Shown: one piece after another, positions 4,678 to 7,218 of the stretch
Layout: each line of letters opens with the position of its first letter
How positions within the stretch are numbered: position 1 is the first letter of the stretch
Origin: Deltaproteobacteria bacterium
Lineage (GTDB): Bacteria > Desulfobacterota > Desulfobaccia > Desulfobaccales > 0-14-0-80-60-11
Length of the DNA stretch: 7,218 bases
NCBI GenBank assembly: GCA_019308625.1
Contig: JAFDHU010000146.1
Location: 1-7,218 of the forward strand
Direction of reading: 5' to 3'
Translations under genes and position numbers: made by a program
The notes under the pieces: model-generated
The model's input: the letters and a program-made list of their open reading frames with translations, nothing else
Databases searched by the model: none
What the model was told of the DNA's origin: nothing

Positions 4678-6525
4678 ATGGCCCGTCCGATCAAGAAAGT
4701 TTTGTTTATTGAACCCCGGGCTCCCCGCCCGCATATCTTCAGCCGGGTGGTAATCCCCCGTCTGGGCTGTGTGCTGCTGGGAACGATACTGCGGGACCAG
4801 GGTCTGGAGGTGAAGGTGGTGGTGGAAGAGATCGCCCAGCCCGACTATCGCACTCTGGATTTTCAGCCGGACTTGGTGGGCATCTCCAGCATTTCCTCCA
4901 CCGCGCCCCGGGCTTATGAGCTGGCGGACTTCTATCGTCAGCAGGGGATACCCGTGGTATTAGGCGGGGCCCATACCAGTTTTTTGCCCGGAGAGGGACT
5001 GGAACACGCTGATTTCGTCATCTGCGGGGAGGGAGATGAGGCCCTGCCGGAGTTGGTGGCTATGCTGAATGAGGGTGGGGACTGGCGCACGGTGCGCAAC
5101 CTGGCCTTCAAGGAAGGCGGGGAAGTCCGGCAAAATCCCTGGCGGCCCTTCGTGGAAGACCTGGACAGCCTCCCCATCCCGGATTACCGGCTGATCTACG
5201 GCTGGAAGGGCAACGGCGCCCACTGCGTGTCCATTGCCACCTCTAGGGGTTGTCCCTTCAATTGCCGCTTCTGCTCGGTGATCCTACTCTTCGGCCGCAA
5301 GTACCGCTACAACTCGGTGGACCGGGTGATGGAAGAGATCCGGGTGGTAGGTAGCCAAGCCCACCACATATTTTTCTGCGATGACAATTTTACGGCCAAC
5401 CGCAACCGCATCAAGGAGCTGTGCGAGCGAATTCTGCAGGAAAATCTCAAGATTGAATGGAGCGCCCAGGTGCGGGTGGAAGCAGCCAAAGACCCCGAAC
5501 TTATGGAACTCATGGCCCGATCCGGCTGCTACATCGTGTTTGTGGGGCTGGAGTCCATCAACCCCGCGACCCTGGAAGCCTACAACAAGGCCCAGACCGT
5601 GGACAGCGTCAAGGAATGCGTGATCAACTTTCATAAATATGGCATCCGGGTTCATGGCATGTTTGTCTTCGGGGCTGAGGAGGACCACTACCAGGTGATC
5701 CGGGATACGATAAAATTTTCCCGGCAAGTGGACCTGGATTCCCTCCAGTATCTCATCCTCACCCCGGTGCCGGGCACCCCCTTCTACCAGGACATGGAGG
5801 CCCAGAACCGCATCATTTGCAAGGACTGGAGCCAGTACGACGGCCATCATGCGGTTTTCCAGCCCAAGCAGTTCACTCCCTATGAGCTGCAGTTCGAAAC
5901 CATCCGGGCCATGAAGAAGTTCTACAGCTTCCCCTCGGCAATCAAACGCCTCATCGCCCGGGACTGGTTTTTTGCCAAGCTCAAATTATACGCCCGCTAC
6001 CTCATGTGGCGCTCCCACTGGGAGAAGAGCAATTATCCGCAACAACTGCGCCAGCAGTTTTTCTCCCGGGTGCGGCAGCTTAGGCGGTGGCTGCGCGGCC
6101 GGGGCCGCATCTCCCGGGTGGGCATCCCGGCGGACGTCTGGAACCTCTCCACCTGGGAGGGTAAGTCCCGGGAATTTCTCCTGCGCTTCCTGGAAAAGCT
6201 GGGAGCGGAAATCGTGCAAGAGGGAGAAGGCGAGACCACAGCGGCCGGACCTGTCATTGCCGTGCGTTCAGAAATCGCCCGACTTCAGGAAAAGGCCGAC
6301 CTGGTGCTGCTGCCCATATGGAAGGGGCTGGAGGAAGCCCGTCGGAGGCTGGACGACCTTCAGGAGCTCACCCGGGACACCACCACCAAGCTGCTGCCCC
6401 TGGAATTCAGCCGCTGCTCCTTTTATTCCGCCTGCATGGAGCTGGGCCTCCTGTTCCAGCGGCGCCTGAGCCGCATCCGGCGCATCTATTTCCAGACCCT
6501 GCAGGAGGTGGGGGCCGAGATTTAA
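4678..6525 (+). CDS. B12-binding domain radical SAM protein with C-terminal extension
   Basis: Residues 1 to about 140 match a cobalamin-binding Rossmann-like domain (VLFIEPRAP at the start, DLVGISSIS, VVLGGAHTSF, VICGEGDEALPEL); the DxHxxG base-off motif is not visible, as in many class B radical SAM enzymes. The radical SAM core (about 180-420) has the cluster motif CPFNCRFC (C192, C196, C199), followed by FFCDDNFTANR, VGLESINPATLEAY and HGMFVFGAEED. Such enzymes use a [4Fe-4S] cluster and SAM, often for methylation or rearrangement at unactivated carbons; BchE and the hopanoid proteins HpnP/HpnJ are distant relatives of the same architecture. Substrate is unknown. From about residue 442 there is an extra basic and then helical region (to 615) not expected in the simple two-domain form. 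The start at 4678 is set by AAGGAG at 4666-4671, 6 nt upstream. It stands alone between a promoter region and a terminator. Confidence 0.92.
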   Translation: MARPIKKVLFIEPRAPRPHIFSRVVIPRLGCVLLGTILRDQGLEVKVVVEEIAQPDYRTLDFQPDLVGISSISSTAPRAYELADFYRQQGIPVVLGGAHTSFLPGEGLEHADFVICGEGDEALPELVAMLNEGGDWRTVRNLAFKEGGEVRQNPWRPFVEDLDSLPIPDYRLIYGWKGNGAHCVSIATSRGCPFNCRFCSVILLFGRKYRYNSVDRVMEEIRVVGSQAHHIFFCDDNFTANRNRIKELCERILQENLKIEWSAQVRVEAAKDPELMELMARSGCYIVFVGLESINPATLEAYNKAQTVDSVKECVINFHKYGIRVHGMFVFGAEEDHYQVIRDTIKFSRQVDLDSLQYLILTPVPGTPFYQDMEAQNRIICKDWSQYDGHHAVFQPKQFTPYELQFETIRAMKKFYSFPSAIKRLIARDWFFAKLKLYARYLMWRSHWEKSNYPQQLRQQFFSRVRQLRRWLRGRGRISRVGIPADVWNLSTWEGKSREFLLRFLEKLGAEIVQEGEGETTAAGPVIAVRSEIARLQEKADLVLLPIWKGLEEARRRLDDLQELTRDTTTKLLPLEFSRCSFYSACMELGLLFQRRLSRIRRIYFQTLQEVGAEI

Positions 6526-6549
6526 CCAAGTCAACTCCTCCGAATGACC

Positions 6550-6575
6550 AAGGCGGGGCCAGCCCCGCCTTTTTT
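6550..6575 (+). terminator. Intrinsic terminator of the radical SAM gene
   Basis: GGCGGGG (6552-6558) pairs with CCCCGCC (6563-6569) around CCAG, extended by A-T pairs at the base, and is followed by six T (6570-6575). It lies 25 nt after the stop codon at 6523-6525. Confidence 0.9.
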
Positions 6576-6836
6576 ATTGCCGGGGAAGAATTTCTCGCTC
6601 CATGAGAGAACTCGTATCCCCAAGGCGGAACCCCAATCCTGCCGCCCCTCCAGGGCAATCCAGCCAAGCTCCCCAAAAAATAAGGGAAAATCAACCGCAA
6701 GCTTTCTTGCCAGTTAAGAAATTTAAACATTCTTCAAACACTTTGTTAATAATCTTAGATATTTAAACTCCCGGCAACCGACGGCGTCCGGAAACTGATA
6801 AAGATAAGTACTGTAATATAAACCAGTTATCTTTTC
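6576..6836. other. Non-coding regulatory region with repeated AT-rich motifs
   Basis: No gene is seen. The part from about 6710 to 6836 is much richer in A+T than its surroundings. It contains ATTTAAAC twice (6721-6728 and 6761-6768, exactly 40 nt apart, about four helical turns) and an 8-nt inverted repeat AAAGATAA (6800-6807) / TTATCTTT (6827-6834) just upstream of the -24 element. These are plausible enhancer-binding-protein sites for the sigma-54 promoter, which needs such an activator, but the assignment is inference. Confidence 0.45.
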
Positions 6837-6851
6837 TGGCATGTAATTTGC
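6837..6851 (+). promoter_or_regulatory. Sigma-54 (RpoN) -24/-12 promoter
   Basis: TGGCATGTAATTTGC has GG at 6838-6839 and GC at 6850-6851 with the required 10-nt spacing, and preserves TGGCA-YG-N4-TTGC apart from the common C-to-T change. The transcript would start near 6863, giving a leader of about 70 nt before the ATG at 6931. Such promoters are inactive without an AAA+ activator bound upstream. Confidence 0.8.
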
Positions 6852-6860
6852 CTAATAATT

Positions 6861-6885
6861 AACGGGAGCCGAGGGCTCTCCCGTT
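6861..6885 (+). other. 5'-UTR hairpin at the predicted sigma-54 transcript start
   Basis: AACGGGAG (6861-6868) pairs perfectly with CTCCCGTT (6878-6885); an alternative with a 2-nt bulge extends the stem by AGCC/GGCT inside. No T-run follows, so it is not a terminator. At the very 5' end of the message it could protect the mRNA, or it could be a DNA operator. Confidence 0.5.
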
Positions 6886-6930
6886 GCCAGGATAACAATC
6901 ATAGCCGGTGCTCTGGAGGTGAAAAGCAAC

Positions 6931-7218
6931 ATGGAGCAAAAGTCAGGGGCCAGCATCTGGAAAGACGGGTGGAATCCATTTGACACCGGAGATGCAACGG
7001 CTGCGGCCCAGAAGGCCGGACCCGAAATGGCGGCCAGAGGGGAGCCTGTGGGGGACGAGGCTGTCTCCCCTCAGAAGGGCACAGTCCCGCCTCTCCGTCC
7101 CAAACCCAGGACGCTGCAGGATCTCAAGGTTCCCGAAACCTTTGTGGCCGAGCTCACCCTCAAGCACTGCTTTTTCATCAAGGTCTTCACTATGGTGGAG
7201 TTGAAGGACCGCCTCAAG
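6931..7218 (+). CDS. N-terminal part of a sigma-54-driven protein, possibly an AAA-type ATPase (3' end outside window)
   Basis: From ATG 6931 the frame is open for 96 codons to the window edge. GGAGGTGA (6915-6922) lies 8 nt before the ATG, an excellent ribosome-binding site. Residues 1 to about 65 are rich in Ala, Gly, Pro and charged residues and look like a disordered leader or linker without a signal peptide. A more structured part then begins (LKVPETFVAELTLKH, then FTMVELKDRLK). A phrase of this kind, 'x-x-T-F-[VL]-x-[ED]-L-x-L-K-H ... G-x-[FM]-T-x-x-[ED]-L-x-x-R-L', resembles from memory the start of a group of deltaproteobacterial AAA ATPases with a helical N-terminal module. No Walker motif is inside the window, so this is a weak suggestion and the gene should be treated as hypothetical. 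Confidence 0.75.
   Translation, partial: MEQKSGASIWKDGWNPFDTGDATAAAQKAGPEMAARGEPVGDEAVSPQKGTVPPLRPKPRTLQDLKVPETFVAELTLKHCFFIKVFTMVELKDRLK

Noticed and set aside
1..7218. CRISPR array, tRNA, rRNA, insertion sequence or prophage
   Set aside because: No regularly spaced repeats, cloverleaf, rRNA-like sequence, transposase motifs or integrase were found on either strand.

Overview
The window looks like chromosomal DNA of a GC-rich sulfur-metabolising deltaproteobacterium (Desulfobacterota). The main evidence is a full-length DsrC with both C-terminal redox cysteines, backed by a two-gene GlcD/GlcF-type 2-hydroxyacid dehydrogenase locus, a B12-binding radical SAM protein and a sigma-54 promoter. 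The lineage is an inference from gene content, not from a marker gene. All genes I can support read on the + strand, and most transcription units carry their own promoter and/or intrinsic terminator.

Layout. (1) 1-206: the last 34 codons of an unidentified gene, then a long GNRA-capped hairpin and a textbook intrinsic terminator. (2) 268-1040: radC. A consensus-like promoter lies inside an 18-nt tandem repeat, and its position argues for a start at 339 rather than at the longer alternatives. (3) 1127-3833: a GlcD-like FAD dehydrogenase gene followed by a GlcF-like iron-sulfur gene. Both are broken by small internal deletions that also shift the frame. In glcD the junction sits on a 7-nt sequence readable as the family consensus in both frames, and the missing piece is the FAD-binding loop. 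In glcF the missing piece includes the first cysteine of the second [4Fe-4S] motif. (4) 3861-4356: dsrC as a single-gene unit with a TTGACA promoter element inside an inverted repeat, a strong Shine-Dalgarno sequence and a 13-bp-stem terminator. (5) 4357-6575: a roughly 320-nt leader, then a 615-residue B12-binding radical SAM protein with an unusual C-terminal extension, then a terminator. (6) 6576-7218: a long AT-rich regulatory region with a -24/-12 (sigma-54) promoter and a 5'-UTR hairpin, then the first 96 codons of a gene that runs off the window.

How the genes relate. GlcD and GlcF would together oxidise D-lactate or glycolate and pass electrons through FAD and Fe-S clusters. GlcF carries two CCG (HdrD/DsrK-type) domains, the kind of module that handles thiol/disulfide electron carriers such as DsrC, so its position next to dsrC is suggestive. 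As written in this sequence, however, neither dehydrogenase subunit can be functional. The two lesions may be genuine gene decay or an assembly/strain-mixture artefact, and this is the most important point to verify. I found no CRISPR array, tRNA, rRNA, transposase or phage gene.
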